The position numbers and the translations under genes are program-made. A DNA stretch of 48,961 nt from Planctomycetaceae bacterium (GTDB taxonomy: Bacteria > Planctomycetota > Planctomycetia > Planctomycetales > Planctomycetaceae). Location of the stretch: positions 1 to 48,961 of the forward strand of contig JAKFUG010000044.1 in NCBI GenBank assembly GCA_021732785.1. The letters run 5' to 3'. The notes beneath the pieces were generated by a model. The model was not told the origin of the DNA, made no database searches, and saw only the letters and a program-made list of their open reading frames with translations. Every line of letters starts with the position of its first letter. Within the stretch, counting starts at the first letter, position 1. Below, piece by piece: positions 1 through 8,768 of the stretch.

Positions 1-96
1 GTAAACCAGATGCCCTTCCGGCAACCAGTCCCGCGGCGACGGAGGCAACAACCACGCCTGCTCCGGCTGCCATGTCCGATAAACCTTCTCGCTCAC
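1..96 (-). CDS. IS1182-family transposase, N-terminal 32 codons only (continues beyond the window)
   Basis: Starting from GTG at 94-96 the minus strand encodes a typical IS1182 transposase N-terminus: residues 5-13 read VYRTWQPEQ and residues 18-30 read PPSPRDWLPEGHL. The second motif matches the conserved opening of this DDE transposase family (PPxxRxWLPExHL). A strong ribosome-binding site (GGGAGG) lies about 6 nt upstream of the GTG and supports this start. The catalytic part lies outside the window. A plus-strand proline-rich reading frame over the same bases is a shadow. Confidence 0.75.
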   Translation of the reverse strand, partial: MSEKVYRTWQPEQAWLLPPSPRDWLPEGHLVY

Positions 97-208
97 CGCC
101 AACCTCCCTGCCCAACACCACCCCAACCAACAACCCACCCACGCCGACACGCATTGGAGGAGAATTTCACTCTCTTGTCCAGAGCGCGATGATTACAGGG
201 ACAGGCTC
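1..208 (-). mobile_element. 5' end of an IS1182-type insertion sequence, running off the left edge
   Basis: The element reads on the minus strand. Its outer end is a 17-nt terminal repeat at 192-208 (minus strand GAGCCTGTCCCTGTAAT), followed by about 95 nt of leader and the start of a transposase at 96. It is bordered by the palindrome CTAG at 209-212. A near-identical terminal repeat (15 of 17 matches) stands next to another CTAG at 48835-48855. IS family is assigned from the transposase N-terminus; the CTAG target is an inference from the two flanks. Confidence 0.75.
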
Positions 209-251
209 CTAGACTCGCCAACATCGATAGCACGAGCAGAATACGACCCAT
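209..251 (-). pseudogene. Possible signal-peptide stub cut by the IS1182 insertion
   Basis: On the minus strand an ATG at 249-251, preceded by GGAAG about 12 nt upstream, opens a short frame MGRILLVLSMLASL that runs straight into the CTAG/IS boundary at 209-212. The hydrophobic run looks like the start of a secretion signal. If real, the IS has removed the rest of the gene. Too short to name; the call rests only on hydrophobicity, the start context and position. Confidence 0.25.
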
Positions 252-317
252 ATCCGAACTGTACTTCCAGAAATGGTCCCCGGCAATCCCAACTCGACGA
301 TCGGCGACTATTCTTAA

Positions 318-1152
318 TGCGTACACCACGAGGGTCTTCTGTTCCAGTTTCAATTCACGCAGCGTGTCGAGAATCCGGCCAACGCTCCAGTCGATCTCTT
401 CGACCACATCGCCGTACAACCCACGGATCGACTTGCCACGAAACGGTTCGGACACGAAGAGCGGAATGTGCGACATCGAATGGGGCAGGTAGACAAAGAA
501 CGGCCGGTCTTTGTTGGACCGTATGAACCGAACGGCTTCCTCGGTGTACCGCCTCGTGATCGTGTTCTGATCGGCTGGGCGTTCGATGATTGTCGTGTCG
601 CGCAGCAACGGCACGTTGTAGTGCGTGATCTCGGGGTAGTCGTTCGCATCCTTGACGACTTCCGCTCGATAGTTCGGCCCGCCGACCTTGTCCATGTCGT
701 TTGAGTAGGGGATGCCGAAGTAGGTGTCAAAACCCTGCGAAGTCGGCAGGTACTACGGCAGATGCTCAAGATGCCACTTGCCGAATGCTCCCGTCGAGTA
801 GTCCTTCTGCTTGAGCAGTTCGGCGAGAGTGACTTCCTCGGGTGGCAGACCACCGCCCGAATCCGGGAAAAGCACCGCCCGTTTGCCACTCGTCATTCCG
901 TTGCGTATCGGATAACGACCGGTCATCAGCGCGGCGCGACTGGGCGTGCAGACCCGAGCGGCAGCATAGAATTGAGTCCACTTCTGACCTTCATCGGCCA
1001 TGCGATCCAGGTGCGGCGTACGAATCGTCGGCGAGCCGTAGCAACCCGAGGTCTCCCTATCCGAGATCGTCCGCGAAAATTATAACCACATTCGGCCGGG
1101 CTTCACCGCTCAGGACCGCAAGGAGTGCGATCATCTCAAGGAAGTGCTTCAT
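318..1152 (-). pseudogene. Arylsulfatase pseudogene (frameshift, in-frame stops, 3' truncation)
   Basis: The frame starts at ATG 1150-1152 with a hydrophobic leader and the sulfatase opening [17 protein letters not shown] directly after that glycine stands where the family has Tyr (DDLGYGDLGCYG). One extra G soon after shifts the frame. The formylglycine signature [12 protein letters not shown] follows in the 753-1001 frame. A second TAG at about 750 interrupts GKWHLEHLP, apparently CAG to TAG. Homology resumes (GFDTYFGIPYSNDMDKVGGPN, residues spanning the family's central block) and ends near 318 at TLVVY, before the usual SDNG motif. Working relatives are secreted calcium- and formylglycine-dependent sulfate ester hydrolases of about 450-500 residues. 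This copy cannot make a full enzyme. Confidence 0.85.
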
Positions 1153-1224
1153 GGCGTGAACATCTGGCACGGGGAACATTCAAGGGAATACCGATAGCGA
1201 AAGTCGTGAGACTTCCGAGCACGC

Positions 1225-2247
1225 TCATGGAACATTCACGAGTTCCGCGAAGGGCGGCAGTGAATCCGCCATCTTGGCGCCCGTGCGTTTCAGTTCGGCG
1301 AGCGCGGCAACCCGGAGCTTCTTCACTGTGGCCGCATGTCGCGGATCACGAGCGAGATTCGTGAGTTCGTCGGGATCAGTGAGCAGGTCGTAGAGTTCTT
1401 CGGGTTCGTTGGCTTCGAGCGTGCGAATGTATTTGTGGCGGCCTTCGACCAACAGAACGTACCAGGGAACTCCGCTCTTGTGCCGGTTGCCGGGCGGCGC
1501 CGGGACGGTGTCGCAGTCGGCACCGAACTTGTCAGCGGTGAAGGGCAACATCGTTGTGTGTGGCCAGGGGGCTTCGGGATTCTGCAACAGCGGCGTGAGG
1601 TCGTGCCCGTGCATGGCCCACGGCAGTTTCAAACCGGCAAAGTGAAAGAACGTGGGCGGCAGGTCTGCTCCGCCAACTGGCGTGCGACAGACTTTTCCTT
1701 CCGGCAGCGTACCCGGCATGGAGATGATTAACGGCGAGCGGATGTTGGCGTCATACGGTGCGAGCTTCGCGCGGAAACCATGTTGGCCCCAGGCGTAGCC
1801 CTGGTCGGCGGTGAGTACGACGAGCGTGTTCGAGAGTTGCCCGCTCTCTTCCAGTGCGGCGAGCACTTGGCCGATTCCCTCATCGAGCGCTCGCACCGCC
1901 TGATGATATTGGCGCGACCATACGGACAGAGTGCGACCACGGTCACGTGCGAAATCATCGCCGACTTCGCTGCCGATTGCCTTGTTGCTCAGCACCGGCT
2001 CGCCCATCGGACCCGTGTCCCACGCGGCGATTTTCTGCATATAGGCCGGTTTGCCGAGTCGCGGCGGATAAATGTCGGCCGGCGTAGCGACGGTGGCTCC
2101 GGGATAGTCCTGCCAATGCCGCTCGGCAGGTGTGTAAGGCGCATGGACACCGCCGTAGCAGAGCCACAAATACCAGGGTTTCTCCGCGTCTCGGTGCGCT
2201 CCCTTGATGTAGTCGATCGCCCAGCGTGTGTAGTTGTCCGTCGAGTA
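1225..2247 (-). pseudogene. Sulfatase C-terminal part, 5' truncated pseudogene
   Basis: The open frame encodes about 340 residues of a secreted sulfatase. It has LWLCYGGVHAPYTPAERH, an alkaline-phosphatase-fold core block ending TADQGYAWGQHGF, and a C-terminal ELYDLLTDPDELTNLARD block typical of planctomycete sulfatases. The N-terminal third with the Cys-x-Pro-Ser-Arg formylglycine site is missing. Just upstream of YSTDNYTRWAIDYIKG the frame is closed by TGA at 2248-2250, and the sequence beyond it is not recognisably sulfatase. No plausible start with a ribosome-binding site is present. It is a separate family member from the remnant at 318-1152. Confidence 0.8.
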
Positions 2248-2347
2248 TCAGCAACCGAGATCACACGATCGTTCGACATCATGGGGTGTTGTTTCTCTCA
2301 TACATAGTTGCGTAGCTCGGACAGTTCCAAGATTCTGCTGACGATAC

Positions 2348-2371
2348 AGCCGCCTCGACTTTTCGGCGGCT
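2348..2371 (-). terminator. GC-rich hairpin downstream of the DUF1552 gene, weak terminator candidate
   Basis: AGCCGCC (2348-2354) pairs with GGCGGCT (2365-2371) around a 10-nt loop, about 90 nt beyond the DUF1552 stop in the direction of transcription. It lacks a following T tract, so intrinsic termination is doubtful. Confidence 0.2.
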
Positions 2372-2459
2372 TCGCAGTGGGGCAACCAGTACAATGTTTC
2401 GCCGGTCACGAAGGAGGCTGGCTACCACGGATCGTTCGTTGAATCGCGCGGAGCAATAC

Positions 2460-3749
2460 TCAGAGTCCCGACAGGACCGTGGTACTGGTTGCAAATTGAT
2501 CGGTCTCCAGCCCCATCTGGTGCAGCATCGCGACATAGAGGTTGCACAGCGGCGTGTTCTGGTCGCGACGGAAGGCAAGGTGCTGGCCGTGACGGAAGCC
2601 GCCGCCGGCGAGGAGAATCGGCAGGTTCGTGTTGTCGTGCGTGTTGGCGTCCCCCATGTTGCTACCGTAGAGAATCATTGTCCGGTCGAGGAGTCGTTGC
2701 TCGCCTTCGCGGGACTGCGCGAGCTGTTGGAACAGGTCGCGCAGCAACTGCATCTGCTGGCGGTCGACATCTTCGAGCTGCTGCACCTTCTCTTCCGCCT
2801 GACCATGATGGCTGAGGTTGTGATAGCCATCGGTCGTGTCCTGGTTGTCATGCAGCCGAAAGACCGGTGTAGCGAAGGCATCGACCATGAGGGTGACGAT
2901 GCGTGTCGAATCGGTTTCCAGCGCCAGCTTCGCCATGTCCAGCATCAGCCGGAACTTGGGGATGACTAGCTTGCGGTCCTGAATATCGGCGGGCGGGGCC
3001 TGATTGATGGTTGGCTTGGGCCGCGATTCCCATTCACTCGCGGCGTGCAGGCGCTCTTCCAGTTCGCGCACCGATGTGAAGTATTGATCGAGCCGGGCCT
3101 GATCGCTGCGGCCGAGACGCTGGCCGACCTGACGGGTTTCTTCGAGCAGTGTATCGAGGATGCTGCCGCGTTCTTCCAGACGGTGGCGTTGTCGGGCGAT
3201 GGCCGCGGGATCGCCTTGCAGGAACATCTTCTGGAATAGCGCCGGGGCACTGTCTTCCGCGGGAAGGAGCACGCCGTCTCGCGTCCATGAAAGGCTGCGG
3301 TTCGCCTTATCGATGTTGACGCCGAGATTGAGCGTGGGAAACCGCGAAATAGGGCCGAGACGCTCCGCGGCGTATTGATCGAGTGAAATCTGGTTGCGGA
3401 AGCCGCTGCGCGTGGGGCCGCGTGCGCCGGTCAGGAAGCAGTTTTCCGTGCTGTGTCCGCCCACGACGCCGGGATGTGAAAGCCCACTGAAGACCGTGAA
3501 ATCGCGGCGAAAGTCGGCGAGCGCGCTGAGATACGGCGAAAGTTTGTAGTTTGCTCCTGCCTCTTTCGGAAAAAAGAGTTTCGGCAGCACACCGAGATTG
3601 TTCGAGATCAGCAGCATCCGCTGCGGGGGTTGATTCGACTCGGCCGCGGAGGCATGTTGCAGGCTTTCCAGCCAAGGCAGCGCGAGGGTGACCCCCATGC
3701 CGCGCAGAAAACTGCGGCGCGATAGAGCGGACTTTGAAGGTGGCATCAT
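2460..3749 (-). CDS. DUF1552 family protein with Tat signal
   Basis: A 429-residue protein of the DUF1552 family, which is greatly expanded in planctomycetes and encoded next to PSCyt/DUF1592 proteins; its biochemical role is not established. The N-terminus has a twin-arginine export signal (SRRSFLRG, then a hydrophobic stretch ending near AAES), so it should be exported folded. The family blocks are visible: PKLFFPKEAG, a FSGLSHPGVVGGHS block around residue 90, and SNMGDANTHDNTNLPILLAGG near residue 370 (the GNTHDHxNLPxLLAGG-type motif). The ATG overlaps the stop of the upstream DUF1592 gene by 4 nt (ATGA), so the two are translationally coupled. The inferred role, with its partner, is degradation of an extracytoplasmic polymer or organic substrate. 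Confidence 0.85.
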   Translation of the reverse strand: MMPPSKSALSRRSFLRGMGVTLALPWLESLQHASAAESNQPPQRMLLISNNLGVLPKLFFPKEAGANYKLSPYLSALADFRRDFTVFSGLSHPGVVGGHSTENCFLTGARGPTRSGFRNQISLDQYAAERLGPISRFPTLNLGVNIDKANRSLSWTRDGVLLPAEDSAPALFQKMFLQGDPAAIARQRHRLEERGSILDTLLEETRQVGQRLGRSDQARLDQYFTSVRELEERLHAASEWESRPKPTINQAPPADIQDRKLVIPKFRLMLDMAKLALETDSTRIVTLMVDAFATPVFRLHDNQDTTDGYHNLSHHGQAEEKVQQLEDVDRQQMQLLRDLFQQLAQSREGEQRLLDRTMILYGSNMGDANTHDNTNLPILLAGGGFRHGQHLAFRRDQNTPLCNLYVAMLHQMGLETDQFATSTTVLSGL

Positions 3750-6385
3750 TGAGCAGTCGCTCCCCGTGGTCCCCGAACTTCACATCCCGCCTGGCCCAGA
3801 AAAATGTGGCTGGTGACCAGCGCGCGGAGTAGATCACCGACCCGGTAGTCGGCGGCCGCGCAGTCATCCAGCAGCTTTTCGATCTCCTCACGATCCGAGA
3901 AACGGACCGGCGTACCCGTCGCATAGATCGTGAACTGTTGCAAGAGATTTCGGGCCAGCGGACGCGGGTTCGCCGCCAGCAGCGTTTTGATTTCCTGTAC
4001 GTTCTGAAAGATACGGCCGTCACGCAATTGCCCGAGCGCATCGACCGGCCCGGCAAGCGTGTAGGCGAAGTCGTGACCGGCACGATCGATGCCGGTGACA
4101 TGTTCGCCACTTTCGAGACCGCGATACCGGGTCCGCCAGCCGCCGAGGATATCAAAATTCTCCAGCGCCAGGCCGACGGAATCGAATCGCGCGTGACAAC
4201 TCGCGCACGCCGCAGAATTCGTATGCAACTTCAACAACTCACGAATCGTTTTCGCGCCGCGAATGTCTGGCTCCACCGCAGGGACGCTGGCCGGGGGTGG
4301 CGGGGGCGGTTCGCCGATCAACCGATCCATCACCCACGCGCCGCGGACCACAGGGGACGTTGTGGTTCCATTAGCAGTGACTTTCAGAAGCGCCCCTTGC
4401 GTCAGCAATCCGCCATAGGGGCTACCTTCCGGAACGGGAACTTTCCGCATGGCGGACCCATCCAACGGTGGCAGTCCATAGTGCGTCGCGAGGCGGTCAT
4501 TGGCGTAGACGAAGTCCGCCTGCACCAACACACGCGCCGGAAGATTCTCGCGAACCATCGCGGTGAAGAAGGCCCGTGTTTCGCGTTCCATCGATTCGAC
4601 GAGATACTCATCAAAGCGGTATTCGGGATAAAGACGGATATCGGGATCATCGCGGCGGACATGCCGCAGGCTCAGCCAGTCATCGGTGAAGTTCTGCACG
4701 AAGCGATCAAAGCCGATGCTGGCGATGAGACGGTCGGTCTCAGTTCGCAGCACCTCAGCGTCCCGAAGCTGCCGTTGCCGAGCCCGTTGAGCAAGCAACT
4801 CATCTGGGCACGTGTTGGTCAGAAAGTGTGACAGTCGCGATGCAACCGCAAAGTGGTCGTCTACATCGACCGGCTCGCGCAGATAGAGGAAATGACTCGA
4901 ACAGAGAAACGCCTTGTAACCCGCCAGCAGCGCTTCCCCGAACGGCCGACCCACCTCCAGTTTGGCTTGCACGAGTTGCTCGTACTTCTGCAAAGCGTCC
5001 ACAGGGACAGGTTGCCGCGCCACCTGATGTGCGAAGCGGCGCAGTAGCCGTACGGCGTCCGGTTGGGGATCACGCGGAACAACTTCTACGGGGAGTGGAT
5101 TCCCCGCTGCGGACGGGCGAATTTCGAGATCATCGAACAGTACGCGATGCGACGGCGGCGGCCATACAGACGGAACGATTGGCCCCGTCACCTCGATCCA
5201 TTGATACGCCACCCCCGGTTGCCCGCCGACGGGGAACGGGGGATAGCGATACGTCGGCGGACCGTTGTTGACGTTGCGGGCCAACGGCATTGGCAGGCCA
5301 AGCAGGCTGTACTCGAAGGTTTCCCCTTTCTTCAGCGTGATGACGGTTTCATAGACCCCGACCTCGGGTTGGATATCAAGAATTCCTCCCGTAGCACGTA
5401 CGTCTCCGGAGACATCTGGCCCGGACGGTGCCCGCGCGCGAAACGTCATCGGTTGCGGTCGTCGCGCGGGTTGAAGCTGAAATCCTTCGATCTGCACGAC
5501 GGCTCGGGCCGAAAAGCGGACTTTGTATCCCCCGCTGGCCGTTGCGAGAAAGCCGTCCGGATATCCGTAATAAGGCCACGTTGCCGATCGGAAGAGCGCC
5601 ATTTCCACCGCTGGATCATGCTGGCCTCTCACGCGAAGCGCTCGGAGTTGGCCTCCATCCAAGGGGAGCAACTTCGAGTCTTTCGCGTAAAACATCGCTT
5701 CACGATTGCCGAATGTCTCGGCCTCCGCGAACATCTTCGTGGCGAGCGCGTAGTATCGTGTCGAGGTAGGCGTTTCGACGCCGCTGGCCATTGCCTGAAT
5801 CAACGCCGCTTCGGCAGCATCCAGATACGCCGCCAGTTGTACGCGGGACATATCGAGCGCGGCTGCCATCTTATGGAAGTGATGACTCTCCCGGTCTTCA
5901 GGAAGAATGTCGCGGACATCCAGATTCGGCAGACGCAGGGCATCGCGCAAGTTCTGCTCATACTCGTCGCGACTCAACCGCCGCAGCGGACCGCGTCCCT
6001 GTTGGCGCACCTCCGCCAAATCGGCATCGTGCAGCGCGGTCTTCAGTTCACGCAGCAACTCGGTGCGCTGGGCGGATGGCAAGTCATCCGCGTCCGGCGG
6101 CATCTCACCCATCTGAACGCGATCGTAAATCCTCACCCAGCGTTCGCGCACGGATGAGTCGGAAAGTGACCATGCCAACTGTCGTAGATTGAGTCCCCCT
6201 TCCGCCGTCTTCTCGTTGTGGCACTCGCCGCACGAACGCTCGATTTGCGGCGGCACGCCGGGTTCCAGACCCAGCGCCGGCCGAAACATCCCCAGCATCA
6301 GCGCGACCCCGAAGAGACCACTGATGACCCTCACTGGTCGGGATGCGATCGCGCGGACGGACAGTTTGCCAGTTGTTTTCCCCAT
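3746..6385 (-). CDS. PSCyt/DUF1587-DUF1595-DUF1592-DUF1588-DUF1585 cytochrome c-type protein
   Basis: An 879-residue exported haem protein of the planctomycete PSCyt type. After an N-terminal signal or anchor (about residues 17-39) comes a cytochrome c haem motif CGECH (C52, C55, H56). The DUF1587, DUF1595, DUF1592, DUF1588 and DUF1585 regions follow, with a second CxxCH (CASCH) in the DUF1588 part. I chose the ATG at 6385 because residues before it in the longer frame are low-complexity basic sequence, and the signal peptide begins shortly after it. The stop overlaps the DUF1552 start. Such pairs are a hallmark of Planctomycetota; the substrate is unknown. An electron-transfer or oxidase function is inferred from the haem motifs. 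Confidence 0.85.
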   Translation of the reverse strand: MGKTTGKLSVRAIASRPVRVISGLFGVALMLGMFRPALGLEPGVPPQIERSCGECHNEKTAEGGLNLRQLAWSLSDSSVRERWVRIYDRVQMGEMPPDADDLPSAQRTELLRELKTALHDADLAEVRQQGRGPLRRLSRDEYEQNLRDALRLPNLDVRDILPEDRESHHFHKMAAALDMSRVQLAAYLDAAEAALIQAMASGVETPTSTRYYALATKMFAEAETFGNREAMFYAKDSKLLPLDGGQLRALRVRGQHDPAVEMALFRSATWPYYGYPDGFLATASGGYKVRFSARAVVQIEGFQLQPARRPQPMTFRARAPSGPDVSGDVRATGGILDIQPEVGVYETVITLKKGETFEYSLLGLPMPLARNVNNGPPTYRYPPFPVGGQPGVAYQWIEVTGPIVPSVWPPPSHRVLFDDLEIRPSAAGNPLPVEVVPRDPQPDAVRLLRRFAHQVARQPVPVDALQKYEQLVQAKLEVGRPFGEALLAGYKAFLCSSHFLYLREPVDVDDHFAVASRLSHFLTNTCPDELLAQRARQRQLRDAEVLRTETDRLIASIGFDRFVQNFTDDWLSLRHVRRDDPDIRLYPEYRFDEYLVESMERETRAFFTAMVRENLPARVLVQADFVYANDRLATHYGLPPLDGSAMRKVPVPEGSPYGGLLTQGALLKVTANGTTTSPVVRGAWVMDRLIGEPPPPPPASVPAVEPDIRGAKTIRELLKLHTNSAACASCHARFDSVGLALENFDILGGWRTRYRGLESGEHVTGIDRAGHDFAYTLAGPVDALGQLRDGRIFQNVQEIKTLLAANPRPLARNLLQQFTIYATGTPVRFSDREEIEKLLDDCAAADYRVGDLLRALVTSHIFLGQAGCEVRGPRGATAQ

Positions 6386-6447
6386 CGTTTCCCGAACTAC
6401 GAGACGGTGTCTGACAGTGATGGCGTAGACCGCGATTCCGTCAGGAG

Positions 6448-6666
6448 CTAGGGAATGCTCGATTCCCGGGCTTGCATCGCACGGCAAGTGGCGGCATGAG
6501 CGGCGAGCCCTATTCCCCAACCCCGTGCAACCCAAAGCACCCACGGTTTTTCGGGCGTCCGCTGAAGGTTCAGCACGGCCAAACCACCCACAACGGCCAC
6601 GTACGCCGCGGCATGAATCCCCAAGCTCAAATCCATGAACTCATCGACGTTTGTCCGTGTCGTCAT
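6448..6666 (-). CDS. Small 2TM-domain membrane protein
   Basis: A 72-residue protein with two predicted membrane helices (LGIHAAAYVAVVGGLAVLNL and the WVLWVARGWGIGLAAHA region). The pattern (short first helix, Asn-Leu at its end, Trp-rich loop, GWGIGLAxHA) is that of the 2TM domain family, found alone or at the end of LytTR/histidine-kinase proteins. The ATG at 6664-6666 is preferred over the upstream frame extension because the family starts just before the first helix and AAGG lies 9-12 nt upstream. It lies 62 nt before the DUF1592 gene on the same strand, and may be co-transcribed. Function unknown. Confidence 0.6.
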   Translation of the reverse strand: MTTRTNVDEFMDLSLGIHAAAYVAVVGGLAVLNLQRTPEKPWVLWVARGWGIGLAAHAATCRAMQARESSIP

Positions 6667-6889
6667 CGTTTTCGCCTTGAAGAGTGTCGACAACCGCCCA
6701 GCCGAAAGCAACGACAATAATCTGCGACACACACCGGATCCAAGTGCAAGTAACCCCGCATTCTGAGGCCGCGCAGCGAATGATCAACCGCTGAGCGGTA
6801 GTGGTCGAGATCGCTCGGACGCCCCGATTCGGTTATCGTCGTGCCGTTGACGCCCACGTCACACAGTCCGGTTTGGTCTTGGAGGATCG

Positions 6890-7447
6890 ATGGGTCAGGT
6901 GCTCGTTCTCTATCACTCGGCCAGCGGAAACACCGCGGCGATGGCCCGCCTGGTTGCTGATGGGGCGGGGGTAATTTCCGACACAGAGGTCCGGCTGCGC
7001 GAGGTCGGCGAGGCCACGCCCGACGACATCTATTGGTGCGACGGATTGGCCGTGGGCAGTCCGACGAACATGGGTATTCTGTCATGGAAGATGAAACGGT
7101 TCTGGGACGAGGCGATGTTTAACCATTGGGGCAAGGTCGACGGAAAGGTGGCGTGTGCGTTCTCGTCCAGCGGCGGTTGGGGCGGCGGTGCCGAGATCGC
7201 CTGCCAGTCTCTTCAGATGGTGCTGATGAACTTCGGATTCCTGGTCTTCGGCGTTACCGACTACTCCGGCAAAATGACGACTTGTCACTATGGCGCGATC
7301 TCCGCTCGGGAACCACGAGATGCGGAGGTAATGGAAGCCTGCCGTTTGCTCGGCCGGCGGTTGGCCGAGTGGGTGGCGGTGGTTGCCGACGGTCGACAGG
7401 ACCAGCATCCGCTCGCCAAGCCGGAATCACGGACTCTTCCCGGATGA
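6890..7447 (+). CDS. Flavodoxin-fold (WrbA-like) FMN protein
   Basis: A 185-residue protein beginning VLVLYHSASGNTAAMA, the phosphate-binding loop of flavodoxin-like proteins (S/T-x-S/T-G-N-T). It has the later blocks DGLAVGSPTNMGILSWKMKRFWD and CAFSSSGGWGGGAE, typical of the NAD(P)H:quinone oxidoreductase/WrbA branch. It should bind FMN and carry out cytoplasmic two-electron reductions, for example of quinones. GGAGG lies directly before the ATG (ggaggatcgATG), confirming the start. It stands alone on the plus strand. WrbA itself is about 200 residues, so this is near full length, but the exact subgroup is uncertain. Confidence 0.8.
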   Translation: MGQVLVLYHSASGNTAAMARLVADGAGVISDTEVRLREVGEATPDDIYWCDGLAVGSPTNMGILSWKMKRFWDEAMFNHWGKVDGKVACAFSSSGGWGGGAEIACQSLQMVLMNFGFLVFGVTDYSGKMTTCHYGAISAREPRDAEVMEACRLLGRRLAEWVAVVADGRQDQHPLAKPESRTLPG

Positions 7448-7604
7448 TTCGTCGATTGGAACGACTCGCACCGGGTATGCGGTATGCCTTCGTAAACCAT
7501 TCGTCTGAAAGTCGCGTGTCCCAGCGGAGCGGCCTCTCATCAATCCTGCGACACGGTAAATCGACTCGCTTTTGCGATTAGTAACTCCAGCAAGAAAACG
7601 TCCC

Positions 7605-8426
7605 ATGAAACTCACGTTGGCAATGTTTCTGGTCATCGGGCTATACGGCAGCAGCGTGTTTGCACAATTCTCTATTCCCGGTGAGACCCTCGACGAGTGG
7701 CACGGATTTAAGCGGCACAGATTCCAAGTGGACGGCTGCGATGCGTGGGTCGTGGAGCCGAAAACGGCGCTGCCCGGGCGGCCCTGGTCGTGGTGCATGG
7801 AATTCCCGGACGCCTTCACCGAGCGGTGCGCCGCGCCGCAATTGCTCGCCGCCGGTTTTCACCACGTCCACATCGCTGTCGGCCACAACACCTACGGAAG
7901 TCCTGCCGCCGTGAAGCATTTCCATGCGTTCTACGACCTCTTGATCGAACACGGATTAGCGAAACGGGCGGCACTGATCGGCCTGAGCCGCGGCGGGCTG
8001 TACGCCTATCGTTTTGCCTCAGAGCGTCCCGAGGTTGTGGCGGTCATTTATGGCGACGCGCCGGCCTGTGATATCAAAACCGCTTTGGGCGGAAACGGCT
8101 ATGGGAAAGGCAACCCGGCCGCCTGGATCGACTTAAAGAAGGCTTACGATTTCAAAGACGATGCCGAGGCACTCGCATACCGTGGCAACCCCGTGGATAC
8201 GCTGGCCCCGTTAGCAAAAGCGAAGGTGGCGATCATCCATGTTATCGGTGATGCAGATGACGTGGTGCTATCAGAGAAAAACTCGGACCTGATCGAACAG
8301 CGGTATCGTGAACTCAAAGGCGACATCCAAGTCATTCACAAGCCGGGAGTCGGGCACCACCCGCACGGTCTCGACGATCCCAAGCCGGTGGTGGATTTTA
8401 TCCTGAAGCACGCGTCGCAGCAGTGA
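7605..8426 (+). CDS. Secreted alpha/beta-hydrolase
   Basis: A 273-residue protein with a cleavable signal peptide (MKLTLAMFLVIGLYGSSVFA, cut before Q). The nucleophile elbow is GLSRGG (about residue 130), the acid lies in VIGDADDVV, and the His in GVGHHPHGL completes a Ser-Asp-His triad. The order GRPW... , YGSPAAVKHFHAFYDLL, then GLSRGGLYAYRFA matches a planctomycete/Verrucomicrobia group of secreted esterase-like alpha/beta-hydrolases. I start at ATG 7605 because the 11 upstream codons are basic and would precede the signal peptide. The substrate is unknown; an ester of plant or algal polysaccharide is plausible given the neighbouring AXE1-type esterase. Confidence 0.75.
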   Translation: MKLTLAMFLVIGLYGSSVFAQFSIPGETLDEWHGFKRHRFQVDGCDAWVVEPKTALPGRPWSWCMEFPDAFTERCAAPQLLAAGFHHVHIAVGHNTYGSPAAVKHFHAFYDLLIEHGLAKRAALIGLSRGGLYAYRFASERPEVVAVIYGDAPACDIKTALGGNGYGKGNPAAWIDLKKAYDFKDDAEALAYRGNPVDTLAPLAKAKVAIIHVIGDADDVVLSEKNSDLIEQRYRELKGDIQVIHKPGVGHHPHGLDDPKPVVDFILKHASQQ

Positions 8427-8768
8427 TGCGTGCCCGTTCACAACTGCAACGGGTGCGCGACCATCTGAATGAAGCGGATGTGAGGGATGGCGAAGACTCC
8501 GATCGAAATGGCGTGGTTTCTCTTCTGGTCACTGTCCGTTGAGCGCATTGACGAACGTGACTGCCGTCGTAGTTGCGTGTGGCTGAAGGGCGAGTGCTGC
8601 CCGCAACTTGTCCCCAGAGCAGGTGCCGATCATTCGGGTTCTGTCTGGATGTTGTGACTCCCTTGGAGCCTGGCCATAATCTTTGACGCCAACGATCACC
8701 TTAAAGATCCCGAAGGGCTGGATGTGCTGGATCGGCAGCGCAGGATTTTACTGAATCGAGGAATCCCT
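8427..8768 (+). other. Intergenic region without a recognisable gene
   Basis: 342 nt between two secreted hydrolase genes. I see no frame with protein-like composition and no tRNA-like fold. The only structured signal is the promoter candidate at 8652-8680. Confidence 0.5.
8652..8680 (+). promoter_or_regulatory. Sigma-70-like promoter candidate for the AXE1 esterase gene
   Basis: TTGTGA (8652-8657), a 17-nt spacer, then CATAAT (8675-8680). Spacing is ideal and each box has a single mismatch or two to consensus. It lies about 90 nt upstream of the esterase ATG at 8769. Confidence 0.35.

Noticed and set aside
10-192. Plus-strand proline-rich reading frame at the left edge
   Set aside because: It lies antisense to a clear IS1182 transposase start and has low-complexity composition.
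93-695. A 200-residue minus-strand sulfatase frame taken as a complete gene
   Set aside because: It is only the middle part of a sulfatase; the signature is upstream beyond an in-frame TAG, and the last 70 or so residues are unrelated sequence running into the IS.
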